The notes under the pieces: generated by a model
Told to the model about the DNA's origin: nothing
The model's input: only the letters and a program-made list of their open reading frames with translations
The model's database searches: none
Assembly: GCA_033961575.1 (NCBI GenBank)
Contig: CM066729.1
Span: forward strand, 93,313,001-93,377,000
Direction: 5' to 3'
Source: Aselliscus stoliczkanus
Lineage: Eukaryota; Chordata; Mammalia; Chiroptera; Hipposideridae
Length of the DNA stretch: 64,000 nt
Made by a program: the position numbers and the translations under genes
Shown: in pieces, positions 10,985 through 23,275 of the stretch
Layout of the letters: each line of letters opens with the position of its first letter
How positions within the stretch are numbered: the stretch's first letter is position 1

Positions 10985-11696
10985 GCAAAATGCCCATCAG
11001 TAGATGACTGGATTAAGAAACTGTGGTATATTTATACAATGGAGTATTACTCCGTTATAAAGAAGAATGAAATCGTGCCATTTGCAATGATATGGCTGGA
11101 CCTAGAGACTATAATGTTGAGTGAAATAAGTCAGTCAGAGAAGGACAAATACCATATGATCTCACTCATATGTGGAATATGAAAAACTGTATGAATGAGC
11201 AAAGTAAACAGAAACTGTCTCATAGATATACAGGAAAAATCAGGGTTGCTAATTGGGAGAGGAATGGGGATGAGGGAGAAGGGGAAGGGATTAGACAGCA
11301 AAAATAGGCAACTACAATATTGCTACTGGGATAGGAAAAACAGTTTGGGGAATATAATTAATAATGTTGTAAATATTCTGTGGAATGTCAGATGATCATA
11401 GGTCTTGTTAGGGAGACCATTTCATGGATGGAGTAGAGGTTTGATCACTGCACTGTATTACTAAAGCGGAGGGGGTATACCTACTGTAATTGAATATATA
11501 TAGATAGTCACAGGATGTGGATTATACTGTGGAAGAGAGTCAGAGGAAGAGTAATAGATATATATGATATGGGGGGGGAGTGGGGTGGTGTATTGGGGGT
11601 GGGGGGTTGTCACTTTGAGGGGTAAAATGTATAACTATTGCACTGTGTTGTACACCTGAAACTAATTTAAAAAATTAATTAATTAATTAAAAAAAA
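10985..11696 (+). mobile_element. L1 3' end, young-looking, sense
   Basis: The C-terminal end of ORF2 ('gtggtatatttatacaatgg' to 'atgatctcactcatatgtgg', encoding ..[47 protein letters not shown] in order), then the 3' untranslated region with a G-rich stretch (11570-11610) and the end 'tgtgttgtacacctgaaact'. The tail is (TTAA)n-like. It is strongly 5'-truncated and faces the antisense L1 at 12278. Confidence 0.92.
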
Positions 11697-12265
11697 TTTT
11701 TTCAATATGTGTCAAGATAATATGATTATTTAAAAAGTCGGACTTATTTGCAAATACCCCAATCATTTTCTACTTGAACAGAAGCTTGTGCATTCTAGCC
11801 ATTAGGGCAATATCTATGTTTTTAATGAGATGCAATTTCTATATGTGCATCAAAACATAAAAATGTTGAAATTTTACATTTAGGCCTAAGCACATGATAT
11901 GACAAAGTAAAATTCAACAGAGCATTTTGTTCCAAGGTAGATGGTTTGCTTTATGGTAAGCAAGCTTATCTTCTAAACTTGGTCCAGATGAGAATTTGTG
12001 TCCTAACAGATACAGTTATCTGAAAATGTGAGCTAAGTGAAATAATTTGTTCAATCATTGTAATATGATTAGAAAAGGTAAACTTATTTCAAAACTTAAA
12101 ACAAAGTTAATTTAAATACTAATTTTAAAGACTTTGAAAATTCAACAAGGACAAAATGATATGAGAAAATTAGGAAATATAATCTCAAAGACATGAAATG
12201 GAGGAAATGATGAGGGATACTAACATAACAAAGAGTAAGATTTAACTTTGGGAGGAGAGGGTGGC
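11697..12265. other. Unique spacer between two L1s
   Basis: About 570 bp of AT-rich DNA separating the two tail-to-tail L1 copies. No gene. Confidence 0.6.
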
Positions 12266-12277
12266 AAAAAGGCATTC

Positions 12278-15200
12278 TTTTTTTTTTTTTAATTTTTTTC
12301 TTTTAATTAGTTTCAGGTGTACAACACAGTGCAATAGTTATACATTTTACCCCTCAAAGTGATAACCTCCCACCCCCAATTTGCCACCCCACTCCCCCCC
12401 ATATCATATATATCTATTACTCTTCCTCTGACTCTCTTCCACAGTATAATCCACCTCCCGTGACTATCTATATATATTCAATTACAGTAGGTATACAACC
12501 TCCGCTTCAGGTGTACAGTGCAGTGATCAAACCTCTACTCCATCCATGAAATGGTCTCCCTAACAAGACCTATGACCATCTGACACCCCACAAAATATTT
12601 ACAACATTATTAATTATATTCCCTAAACTGTTTTTCATATCCCTGTGGCAATATTGTAGTTGTCTATTTTTGCTGTCTAATCCCTTCCCCTTCTCCCTCA
12701 TCCCCATCCCCCTCCTAATTAGCAACCCTGATTTTTCCTGTATATCTATGAGACAGTTTCTGTTTACTTTGCTCATTCATACAGTTTTTCAGATTCCACA
12801 TATGAGTGAGATCATATGATATTTGTCTTTCTCTGACTGACTTATTTCACTTAACATAATAGTCTCTAGGTCCATCCATATCATTGCAAATGGTACGACT
12901 TCATTCTTCTTTATAGCAGAATAATACTCCATTGTGTAAATATACCACAGTGGTTGTTTCCAAGTTTTAGCTATTGTAAATTGTGCTGCTATGAACATAG
13001 GGGTGCATAACTTTTTTTGAATAAGTGTCTTGGTTTTTTCAGGATAAATACCTAGGAGTGGAATTGCTGGGTCAAACGGCAGCTCTATTTCCAGTTCTTT
13101 GAGATACCTCCATACTGACTTCCATAGTGGCTGCACCAATCTGCAATCCCACCAACAGTGCAGCAGGGTCCTCTTTTCCCCACAGCCCCACCAGCACTTG
13201 TTGTTTGTTGATTTACTGATGATAGTCATTCTGACTGGAGTGAGGTGGTATCTCATTGTGGTTTTTATTTGCATTTCCCTAAAGACCAGTGAGGTTGAAC
13301 ATTTTTTCATATGCCTGTTGGCCATCTGTATGTCCTCTTTAGAGAAATGTCTCTTCATATCTTCTGCCCATTTTTTAATTGGGTTGTTTGTTTTTTTGGT
13401 GTTGAGTTTCATGAGTGTTTTATAAATTTTGGATATTAACCCCTTATCAGATATATCGTTGGCAAATATATTCTCCCATTCAGTAGGCTTCCTTTTGTTT
13501 TATTGATGGTTTCCTTTGTTGTGAAAAAACTTTTAAGTCTGATATAATCCCATATGTTCATTTTTTTCTTTTACTTCCCTTTCCCGTAGGGATGTATCAG
13601 TAAAAATATTGCTCCGGGTAATGTCTGCAAATGTACTCCCTATATTTTCTTTTAGGAGTTTTATGGTTTCAGGTCTTACATTTAAGTCTTTAATCCATTT
13701 TGAATTTATTCTTGTATAAGGTGTAAGGAGGTGGTCCAGTTTCATTTTTTTGCATGTGACAGTCCAATTTTCCCAGCACCATTTATTGAATAGACTATCT
13801 TTACTCCAGTGTAAATTCTTGCTTCCCTTGTCATAGATTAACTGTCCGTAAATGCCTGAATTTATTTCTGGCCTCTCTGTTCTGTTCCACTGATCAATGT
13901 GCCTGTTTTTATGCCAATACCAAACTGTCTTGATTACTGTAGCCTTGTAGTAGGTTTTGATGTCTGGTACCCTTATCCCCCCGACTTTGTTCTTATTTCT
14001 CAGGACTGCCAAGGCTATTCGGGGTCTTTTTTGGTTCCATATAAATTTTAGGATTATATTTTCTATTTCTGTGAAAAATGCCATTGGTAATTTGATAGGA
14101 ATTGCATTGAATCTATATATTGCTTTAGGCAATATGGACATTTTAACTCTATTAATTCTTCCTATCCATCAGCATGGTGGGTGTTTCCATTTTTCTGTAT
14201 CTTCTATGATTTCTTTCTTCAGTGTCTTATAATTTTCTGAGTACAGATCTTTCACTTCTTTGGTTAAATTTATTCCTAGGTATTTTATAGTTCTTGATGC
14301 AATTGTAAATGGGACAGTTTTCTTAATTTCTCTTTCCATTAGTTTATTATTGGTATATGCAAATGCCACTGATTTCTGAACATTGATGTTATATCCTGCT
14401 ACTTTACTGAATTCGTCTATCAGTTCCAATAGTTTTTTGATGGAGTCTTTGGGGTTCTCTATATACAGTATCATGTCATCTGCATATAATGACAATTTTA
14501 CTTCTTCCTTGCCAATTTGGATGCTTTTTATTTCTTTTTGTTGTCTGATTGCTGTGGCTAGAACTTCCAGCTCTATGTTGAATAAAAGAGGAGAAAGTGG
14601 ATAGCCTTGTCTTGTTCCTGATCTTAAGGGGAATGGTTTTAGCTTTTCCCCATTGAGTATGATGTTAGCTGTAGGTTTATCATATATGGCTTTTATTATG
14701 TTGAGATATGATCCCTGTATTCCCACTTTGCTAAAGGTTTTTAACATAAATCGCTGTTGGGTTTTGTCAAATGCTTTTTCTGCATCTATTGAAATGACCA
14801 TGTGATCTTTATCCTTCATTTTGTTGATGTGGTGTATCACATTAATTGATTTACGGATGTTGAACCAGCCTTGCGCACTAGGCATGAATCCCACTTGATC
14901 ATGATATATGATCTTCTTAATATATTGCTGAATTCTGTTTGCTAATATTTTATTGAGAATTTTTGCATCTATATTCATCAGGGAGATTGACCTGTAGTTT
15001 CCTTTTTGTGCTGTCTTTATCTGGTTTTGGAATCAGGATGATAGTGGCTTCATAAAAAGAGTTTGGGAGCCTTCCCTCCTTCTGGATTTTTTGAAATAGT
15101 TTGAGGAGAATAGGTGATAGTTCTTTTTTGAATGTTTGATAAAATTCACTTGTGAAGCTGTCTGGTCCAGGGCTTTTGTTTTTTGGGAGCTTGTCAATTA

Positions 15201-15563
15201 CTGATTCAGTTTCCTTGGTAGTAATCAGGATATTTAGATTTTCTGTTTCTTCTTGCGTTAGCTTTGGAAGGTTGTATTCTTCTAGAAAATTATCCATTTC
15301 TTCCAGATTGTCAAATTTGTTGGCACATAGTTGCTCATAGTAATTTCTTAGAATTTTTTGTATTTATGTGATGTCTGTAGTCATTTCCCCTCTTTCATTT
15401 CTGATTTTGCTAATTTGAGTCCTTTCTCTTTTTTTTTTTTTTTTTTGATGAGTCTGGCTAGAGGTTTGTCAATTTTGTTTATTTTCTCAAGAAACCAGCT
15501 CTTGGTTTCATTGATCTTTTGAATTGTTTTTCTGTTCTCTATATTGTTTATTTCCACTCTGGT
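12278..15563 (-). mobile_element. L1, 5'-truncated (3.3 kb), antisense
   Basis: Poly(T) at its left edge is the reverse complement of the poly(A) tail. A 12-bp target duplication flanks it: AAAAAGGCATTC (12266-12277) and AAAAAGGCAGTC (15564-15575), with one mismatch. It covers the 3' untranslated region (about 12290-12788) and about 2.7 kb of ORF2, and stops inside ORF2 on the 5' side, as target-primed reverse transcription often leaves it. Its 3' end is nearly identical to that of the L1 at 10985-11696, so both belong to the same, rather recent, subfamily. Confidence 0.95.
12789..15425 (-). pseudogene. L1 ORF2p remnant (reverse transcriptase to C-terminus)
   Basis: Broken coding region of the L1 ORF2 protein, which supplies endonuclease and reverse transcriptase for retrotransposition. 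Read on the minus strand, four open stretches follow one another: 15297-14950 ([19 protein letters not shown], the start of the RT domain), 14978-14169 (DQVGFMP, then [20 protein letters not shown] and the catalytic YADDM at 14472-14486), 14141-13533 (after the palm domain) and 13412-12789 (the cysteine-rich C-terminal region and ..[10 protein letters not shown]). Frame changes near 15000 and 14170 and a stop near 13530 break it. About 15 codons are missing around 12947, where KTWKQP is followed at once by [10 protein letters not shown]. The endonuclease domain is absent. It cannot make an active protein. Confidence 0.93.
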
Positions 15564-15575
15564 AAAAAGGCAGTC

Positions 15576-18242
15576 TTAATGCCCTCTAAAACCTGCATAT
15601 AATTTCCCCAATTTTCTCTCTTATAATCAATACCTCAAATTTAAGAGCTTCTTTCTGGATCATTTTATCAGTAAATTCTCTGTGACTTTTTAATTTAATT
15701 TAATTTAATATTTATTATTATTATTTTTTAAGAGTATTCCTGTTCGAAAGTAAGAGGCTTGCTTGGAAGTGAAAAAGTTCTGCTAGTAACAACACAGTAC
15801 CTGGAGCCAGAAAAGACGGAGCAGAGGAAGTTTAGCAGAGAACAAAAACGCAGCAGAGGCATGGAGGAGAGGTATTTGCATAATCTCCCAGTTTACTTCC
15901 CATTTTAGAGTGAAAATACCATGAGGCAACCAGAGATTCTGTAATTGGGTACGCTGAGGAGACATTTCAAAGTTCCTGTATTACCTGAAGCTATATTGGT
16001 ATTATTTTAATCAAGATTAAGAGGTTCATCCAAGTTAGTAGCAGTGTAGGAAAGGTGCTGAAAAGTTGATCTTAAGAGGAAAAGGGGGTACTTCACAGGA
16101 CTGAAATTTGAGGCTGATCACTATACAGCAATCCCTGTTATGAGAATTATACTATGTTACAGGTAATGGAATTGGGCTATATTTAAAGATCAAACATACA
16201 TTTGCTTTAAAATTTGTCTTCAAGAAGGACATTGTTTCAAATGTTCATGATAAAATGACTCTACACTGGCAAGGCAAAATAGACTATAAGATTCAGAAAT
16301 CTTTTTTTTTTTCTTTTTTAAGATTCAGAAATCTTAAGTCACATTTGCATTTGCATTTTTTTTCAACAAAGCTATATAATAAAACACTCTGTAAAATCCT
16401 CGTGCATTAACTCAGCAAGGAATTAAGGAAAATTCGAGCACACAGAAAATACCACGTCTTAAATTGCTTTTTGCCACTGGTGTACAAATGTAATAAATAC
16501 AAAAATTACAGTCAAAGTAATGCTTGTGGTTTCTCTCAAAATGTGAGATGGGAAGTTTCTAAAAACATACTTTTGTTTTCATTCTACTCAGTCCAGTAAG
16601 ATCACGGTGAGACAAAAATAAATGTAACTTCTTTTTTTTTTTTTTTTTAAATTTTAATATACTCTTTCTTATTTCATTGTATTTTCCTTTTGTGTGTCCT
16701 TTGTGCTTGTAAAAGATTTGGTCAAGTAATTAATTTTTAGTATTAGTATTTTCACATAGGTGTGAAGCTCTTTGCTTTGTTTCCTCTGATTTCTGAATGC
16801 TCACCTTGCATTAAGATTCTGCCCTATTTATTTGGAGTCAATAATGCAACTCCAAAGGTTGTGAGCATTAGAATATTACCTTTGTGCGCTAATTAATTGA
16901 ATATGGTAATGAGGGCATGACTACAAAGTCAAAGTAGGAGAAAATGAGAAATAAGGCAATTGATTTAACAGTGCATAAAGGGTGAAAACAGGTTTTATTG
17001 TCTCTAAAACAATACTTTTTGAACAGTTATATTTTACGCATATAATCATATGTTCATATTTTAATAGGTGTATTATGAGAAGAGTCCATTTTATTTTAGC
17101 TTTCTAAATAAAAAAAAAATAATGATAATGTCTTAAACCTAAGACATAAAGTTAAACTGTATGAATATTGTATTAATTTTTCTTCCAAATTACTGTTAGA
17201 ATGATTAATTTATTTCTAACTTATATTTGGTAAGCTTCAAATTTGTTTCTTGAACATATCTATGGCAAATTTTGTATCCAAATCTTTGTGTTCTGAGTTA
17301 GAGTAGAGAGAGTTTCTTGAATATCTCCACTATAATTTAAGAGCAAAAGTAAAATTGTATTATTAAGAAATAGCTGTTAATAATTATACGATGACTTTTG
17401 CAGATAAGGCAATTGCTCTAAAAATTGCAAATAATCAATAGTCAATCATAAATGAGAGATTTCATTTTTATTTTTCATGAAATAGTTATCTGCTTAGTTT
17501 GAAAGATCTATGCTTACCCTATTCAACACACAAAAATAAAATTGGTGACACTTTAACTAAAAATAAACAAATAAATAAATAAATAAATAAATATTTTTTG
17601 TTGTTTGATGCTTGATCATTTTCCTTGTATTTTAGGCTTTTTTTGTTGTTGTTGCAAAGTTGAAGTAGGTCCATAAGATACATAAACTGTATTGAAGAAA
17701 TGTGTATTATTAGTTTCTCCACACAAAGTAGATTAAGAAAAAGTGAGAGTAAAATTTATGAAGTTGAAGTTTACTAGCAGTGTCATATCTAAAAAAATCG
17801 CTGTTATATTCAAAGATGTGGTCTATTACAAAACTGTTTCCCAAAATGTTACTCTGGCTACTTTCAAAGAAACAATATTACATAACTGAGAATACTGAAC
17901 TGATGAAGAACTGCATTTTCTCTGGTTTTGTTAAATATAAAAATTATGGGGTATTTATTGTTTCTAATATAATTTTTTGGCATATGCATGTTACTTGGTA
18001 AAGTTTTTTTCTCTCTTTTTTTTTTTTTTACATCATATAATGCAATATTCTTTCAGCAAGGGTAGTTGCTACCAACATAAGGACAAAGTGAAGAAATTTG
18101 TTTTTACATTCAGACAATTTGCTGATAATGCTTGATTAGATCAGAATGGGATCAGTGGTTAAATGTAGAAATATTCCTGTAAGAAGTAAGGATATTAAAT
18201 AATTTGGGGTTTTCCGCAGATGTATTTGTAATATAATGATAA
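15576..18242. other. Unique AT-rich sequence with simple repeats
   Basis: About 2.7 kb with no gene. It holds a TTTAA-rich tract (15690-15730), a poly(T) insertion between 16-bp duplications (16288-16335, listed separately), a T-run at 16633-16649 and an (AAAT)n tract at 17566-17593. Open frames here are short and without known domains. Confidence 0.55.
16288..16335. repeat. Poly(T) insert between 16-bp direct repeats
   Basis: AAGATTCAGAAATCTT at 16288-16303 is repeated exactly at 16320-16335. Between them lie only 16 bases, almost all T. This is what a retro-insertion consisting of nothing but a poly(A) tail (minus orientation) with its target duplication would look like. The 16-mer is itself an inverted repeat (AAGATT...AATCTT), so slippage is an alternative. 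Confidence 0.75.
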
Positions 18243-18300
18243 ATCTATCTGTCTGTCTATCTATCTATTAATATTTACCTATCATCTATCCATCCACCCT
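18243..18300. repeat. (TATC)/(TGTC)n microsatellite
   Basis: Short degenerate tetranucleotide repeat: tatctgtctgtctatctatc and following variants. Confidence 0.9.
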
Positions 18301-18746
18301 CTTTACAATACTGCACAATTTTATTATCTGCTGCCCTATTTATAGCTATTGTTAAAAAAATCCCTGGTGCACTCCTTTAAGTACCTTGATTAATGTGATT
18401 CATTTTCTCTATTTCGTTACTTATTTTTCTCTCAACTGCTGGCCACTTTAGGTTATTTTCCACTCCTAAAGCAATCTGAATATTTCCAATCTCTCTGTTG
18501 TGATTTAAAATACAAGGGACAATCACTGTGACAAACATTTTATTTTAGTAACTGATAGATAAAAAAATAGCTCTTAACTTCTCCGAACTCAAACATATTA
18601 AGAAGAAATAATCTAAGGGTATTTTATTTCTATACTTTTCTACTTAGTCAAATATGTATAAGCTGATTTTCCAGTAAGGATTAATATAACATTAATATTT
18701 CAGAACAAGCTTAGCCTAATGCAGTAACTTGGGGCTTCTCCATCTA

Positions 18747-18955
18747 AAGCAGTGATTCATAAAATGTAATGTACATTTGAATCATCTGGGAGTGCTTGTT
18801 AAACATGCAGCTTCTTGGATCCACCTCCATATTCATTGAAGCAGAATTTCTGGAGGAAATTTTTGTGTGTGTGTGCAGTTAATTATGGATCATGCTCTGG
18901 CAAAGACTTAGCAAGCTGAGTGAAACTGGTAGCCTCTTAAAAACTACAGATTTAA
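18747..18955 (+). repeat. MER5A-like hAT element fossil
   Basis: Opens with 'cagtgattcataaaatgtaa' and 'atttgaatcatctgggagtg', followed by 'cttgttaaacatgcagcttc', the well-known first half of MER5A-type non-autonomous hAT elements. The second half is more decayed and interrupted by a GT-rich tract (18866-18876). Confidence 0.7.
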
Positions 18956-19029
18956 ATTCCTTCTGTGTTCTTTGAAATTTGTCTTAAAATTCACACAGTG
19001 AAATAAAATTAGCCATTTTTATTTTCTAT

Positions 19030-19135
19030 AAAAAGGAAACTAACATTTGTCAAAAAGCTGGAAATTCAAAGAGTAGGATTCAAATGCAGATCTGTCTGGC
19101 TCCAAAATTTATTCATTTTCTGCAACAATATGGAC
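19030..19135 (+). repeat. MIR 3' fragment
   Basis: 'agctggaaattcaaagagta', 'ggattcaaatgcagatctgt' and 'ctggctccaaaatttattc' match in order the 3' half of MIR (agctgg..gagc.gg.ttcgaacccag.tctg.ctgactcca). Confidence 0.65.
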
Positions 19136-20334
19136 ACCAATTTTAGTTTAAGAGTTTCTTGTATGACTATATGAATTACTTTGGTATTTTTTCATTGCAT
19201 AATCATATAGGGCAAAAAGCAGAAAATGTGGAATTAAATATATCCCCTACATTTAAGTTGCAACTTTCACAGTAACATGCGTTTACAATTTTGAAAATCA
19301 TGTGAATGAAATCTTACCTTCTTACTCTCCAAAACCACTATGATCTTTATATTTTAATTTTCTTAACATTTTCCTTTCCTCGAATTAATTATTTTTCATT
19401 TTTTTTACTGCTTCAAACAGTTTTTGTGCTATCCTTAAGCCCTTCCATAATTTTACATGCCTTTCTTCTCAAACTTTTATCTCATATCTCAAAACATACT
19501 GCTTCAACAAAAAAGAATAAGAACAAATAAATGAGTGAAAAAATATTGCAATGCACTTTATCTATTTTTAAATTTTGAAGTCCTTTATTTACAGAAGAGT
19601 TGCAAAAAGAATATGGAAACTTCCCATATGCCTCTCTTCATATGCTCTGGAATAAGTAAGTTACACATGCCTATGCAGTCAGAGTGCAATTATCAAAATC
19701 AGATAATTAATATAATTATGTAATCTATAGGCATTATAATTTCATCATTTGTCCCATTAGAAGCAAAATGATTTACTAGAACCCAATTATGAATCATCTG
19801 TTTTTTTAGGCTCCCTAAATTGGAAAATTTTCTTGGTTTTCTTTGACTTTCAGAACTTTGGCATTTTGAAGAGAGAGGACAATTGCATAGATTGTCCCAT
19901 AATGTTGTCCCATAATTCATGGTTATGCATCTAGCTTATGTTTTATGGCAGGAATTCCATAGAAAAACTGTTCAGTTTTCAGTGATTCATAAGAAACTAT
20001 GATGTAGATTCATCCTATTACTAATGATGTTAACTTTTATAACTTGGGTTAGGTGGGTTTCTGTCAGGTTCCTCCATTGTAAAGCTACTATTTTTTCCCT
20101 TGAAGTATCTTGTGGGGGTACTTTTTGACAATATATTCTCATTCTCATGTTCATTTTTCTTTTGCTCACAATACATCAATGACTGATGCCTGTAATAATT
20201 ATTACTATTCATTAATAATATTGCCTGAAAATTATTATTATGATAGTCAAGTGGATTTAATAATTCCATCATTTCTTTTACATTTATTACTTTGAAATTA
20301 ACTATAAATTAGAGCCTTCTGTCCTCTACTACAA
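19136..20334. other. Unique AT-rich sequence
   Basis: No recognised gene or repeat. Longest open frames are about 80 codons and look like chance. Confidence 0.5.
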
Positions 20335-20365
20335 TATCTATCTACTATCTATCATCTATCTATAC

Positions 20366-20400
<35 letters not shown>

Positions 20401-20414
20401 ATCACCTATCTATC
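20335..20414. repeat. (TATC)n microsatellite
   Basis: About 18 copies of TATC with a few variants (ATC, ACC). Near-perfect core at 20362-20400. Confidence 0.95.
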
Positions 20415-21389
20415 ATGTACTATTTTTATTCATAATGGTATAATTGCATGCATTCTTATTTTATTCAGTGGGTTAAAAAATGTTTTGAGTCATGTATTAA
20501 GACAAAATAAAAACCATTTAAAACATTTAATATTTCATTTCTTACATTTAGATGCCTGATACACTTAAAATGTACGTATGGTGAGAAGTATGGTTTTAAT
20601 ACTTACATTTTATTTGCCTAAAACACTGCCCAGTTGTCCTAGCACCATTACTTAGAAGTTCATCTTTTCTGCCATGATTAGAGATTCACATTTAAGATAT
20701 ATCCTCTATTATGAAAATGTTATATTTGATGTATCTATATATATATATTCATATGATCTGACATTATATTTTTATTTATGTCTTTTGTACCTTAATTGTA
20801 TTTTGTCTACTTAAGCAGTATAGTGAGAGTCCTTGAATTTTCTTTTACCTAGTAGAAGGAAACTATATTATTAAGTGTGAGGATATTCTTCTAAATTGTG
20901 AATTATCACTTTCAGCCTCAAAAGGAGCATGCTTTTTATGGATAAAGCTATTTCATTTAAATTACACTTTTTTGGAATAAGAATCTAAACTGTATCTTGT
21001 ATTAGGTGAAAAGTTAAAAATATTAAATGTTCCTTCTCATTTCTTTGCCCAAATGTCACTTTCCTGTTGAATAAAGATTGTCAAACTTCTCAAGAAGGTC
21101 TCAAGGGCAGTAAGTTTCCTGAGATTATTTATGATTAACGTTGTTGCCTACAATTTTGAATCAATACTTAAAGAACAAATGAAGGGATATAAAATCTTTG
21201 GTTGACACTTAATTTTGAAAATTTTTTGAAAACACTACTCTATTTCATCTATATATAACACTGTTTCTGTTTGCCTGGAAGCATTAAGGAATTTCTTAAC
21301 AAGGTTAATTGGTGAAGACTTAAAAGAAAACCATTTACTTAATAAAAAGAAAAAAAATACTTTCAAAATATGAAATATTAAAAACAAGA
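20415..21389. other. Unique AT-rich sequence
   Basis: No gene or repeat recognised. A short (AT)n is at 20736-20748. Confidence 0.5.
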
Positions 21390-22250
21390 TGTTAGTCTGT
21401 TGTAGTCTCTTCTTAAGAGTTGGAGCCTATTTCCCCATGCTTTGAAACTATGCTGGCCTTGTGATTTGCGTTGACCATAGGGTATGGTAGAATTTGCATT
21501 GTGCAAGTTCTAGAGCAAGGTCTAAAGAGGCTTTCATGTGTTGGGGGCCGACAGCATCCCAGTGTCTGACAAGGCCACACTGAAATAAAGATCCACGCTC
21601 AGCACTGGATGTCTGGGATGCTGCCTTATGGTTGGTCATGTAATATCTCCTGTCTCTATGAACCCATTTGCCTTTCCTCCTATAGGAGACAATATACTCA
21701 CTGCATTTGTCACAAGTTCCTGTGGTACCCTGATGAAAGCTGGCTGTGTAAGTCAATGACAGGGCAAGATTTCCTAAAGAAAAGGAAACTCCCTAAAACA
21801 AGATACAGCCCGAGGGGAACCCTGAACTGAGATATTGGGGACTCAAGTCCCTTGGCCTATGCAGCTGTGAAAGGTTTCCTTGGAAATCATGAGACCAAGG
21901 TCTCTCGGCCATGAGAGTTCTGATAAGAGACAACTTACTGACCATGAGGTATTTTAATTAACAGCCTTGTTTTAACTCTTTGCTTTGTACATTGCTGTAG
22001 CAACAGATACTGAAGCTTTGACTGAGAAACAGATTTCCCCTCTATTGCAATAATATGCAGCTCTTCGTAGGATACGAAAAGTTTGAGACTCCTTTTGCTA
22101 CTAAGTTCAAGTATATGCCCTGTAAGGTAGTCATGGTAACCAGTGTACCCTGGAAAGATACAATTACAAAAAGGTAAAAGCTCTGAGAAAGAAAAAAACA
22201 TCCTGATCATGTGAAACATAACTTGCAATTGAGGTAATGGTCAGAAGCCC

Positions 22251-22262
22251 CTATAAAAGGGG
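22251..22262 (+). promoter_or_regulatory. LTR TATA box
   Basis: CTATAAAAGGGG lies about 24 bp upstream of the polyadenylation signal in LTR family B. TATA is expected at the U3/R junction of an LTR. Activity today is unknown. Confidence 0.75.
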
Positions 22263-22274
22263 CCAGGCTTTAAT

Positions 22275-22280
22275 AATAAA
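22275..22280 (+). promoter_or_regulatory. LTR polyadenylation signal
   Basis: AATAAA within 'taataataaagtgtgtgt', downstream of the TATA box and 116 bp before the LTR end, where the R region signal belongs. Confidence 0.75.
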
Positions 22281-22611
22281 GTGTGTGTATGACTCTCCTG
22301 TGAATCTCTTTCCAGTGTCTCCCTCCTTCTTTCTCCTCGCCGACACCGTCCCACCCAAGGGAACCCCTGGTCCTCGTGGGGGCAGGCTCCCCGCATTCAT
22401 GGAATATCATCCTGAGTGAGACATGTGAAGATTCTAGTCCTGTTTACTACAGGTTAAGAGGTCACTAGTGGTAAGGATTAGAACCAAAATGCCACAGCTG
22501 ACAGACATGTTCTCTGCACAGTCAAGTGATTGGGGCCATCTAGGATTGTTTAGACCTCTTGCTGACTACATGTGTGAGTCTCAGCAAATTCAATGAGCAA
22601 TCTGTCTATAA

Positions 22612-23275
22612 AAAGGAACTCTCACACACTGCTGGTGGGAATGTAAATTTGTACAGCCTCTATGGAAAACACTATGGAGAGTCCTCAAAAAGTTAAAAAT
22701 AGAATTACCATACAACCCAGCAAGCCCTCTTCTGGGTATCTACCCAAAACAAATGAAAACATTTATTTGTAAAGGTATAAGTATCCCTATGGTCATTGCA
22801 ACATTATTCACAGTGGCCAAGATGTGGAAACAACCAGTGTCCTTTGCCAGATGATTGGATAAGGAAGATGTGGTACCTATATACAATGAAATATTACTCA
22901 GCCTTAGGGAAAGATGGAATACCACCATATGGACAGCGTGGATTGATTTTGAGATTATCATGCTAAGTGAAATAAATCAGACAGAGAAATAAAGAACCAT
23001 ATGACTTCACTCATATGTGGGATATAAAACTGAAAGCAACATATGATCAAGACAAACAAACAAACAATAACTTACAGATACAGATAACAGTTTAATGGTT
23101 ACCAAAGGATATGGGGGTCAAATATATGCTGATGAAAGGAGAATTGACTTGATGGAGAACACACAATGTCATATATCAATGATGTATTATAGAATTGTAT
23201 ACTTGAAACCTATATAATTTTACTAACCAATGTAACCCCAATAAAGGTAATAAAAATAAAACTTTTAAAATAGAG
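22612..23275 (+). mobile_element. L1 3' end, older subfamily, sense
   Basis: Starts in the ORF2 C-terminus ('ctgctggtgggaatgtaaat', 'caacccagcaagccctcttc', 'gggtatctacccaaaacaaa') and runs to a 3' untranslated end 'accccaataaaggtaataaa'. Several frame breaks. It is strongly 5'-truncated. Confidence 0.88.

Larger units (their letters stand above)
21539..22395 (+). mobile_element. Solo LTR, family B
   Basis: An 857-bp element starting TGTTGGGGGCCGACAGC and ending CTCCCCGCA, flanked by a perfect 6-bp target duplication TTCATG (21533-21538 and 22396-22401) inside an MLT1-like LTR. It has a clear TATA box and polyadenylation signal in the right order and spacing, followed by a C-rich stretch (22310-22395). 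The TGTTGGGGGCCG start recalls IAP-like class II LTRs, and the 6-bp duplication agrees. No gag, pol or env remains. It differs in sequence from family A. Confidence 0.85.
21390..22610 (+). repeat. MLT1-like (ERVL-MaLR) LTR, split
   Basis: The left part (about 21390-21538) has 'gctggccttgtgatttgcgt' and a 'ggtagaatttgcattgtgc...aagaggctttca' order typical of MLT1 LTRs. The right part (22402-22610) continues with 'gagacatgtgaagattctag' and the decayed MLT1 second half. A younger solo LTR sits in the gap at 21539-22395. No internal genes. Confidence 0.65.

Noticed and set aside
20335..20414. CRISPR-like array
   Set aside because: Simple (TATC)n tandem repeats with no spacers; the DNA is mammalian.
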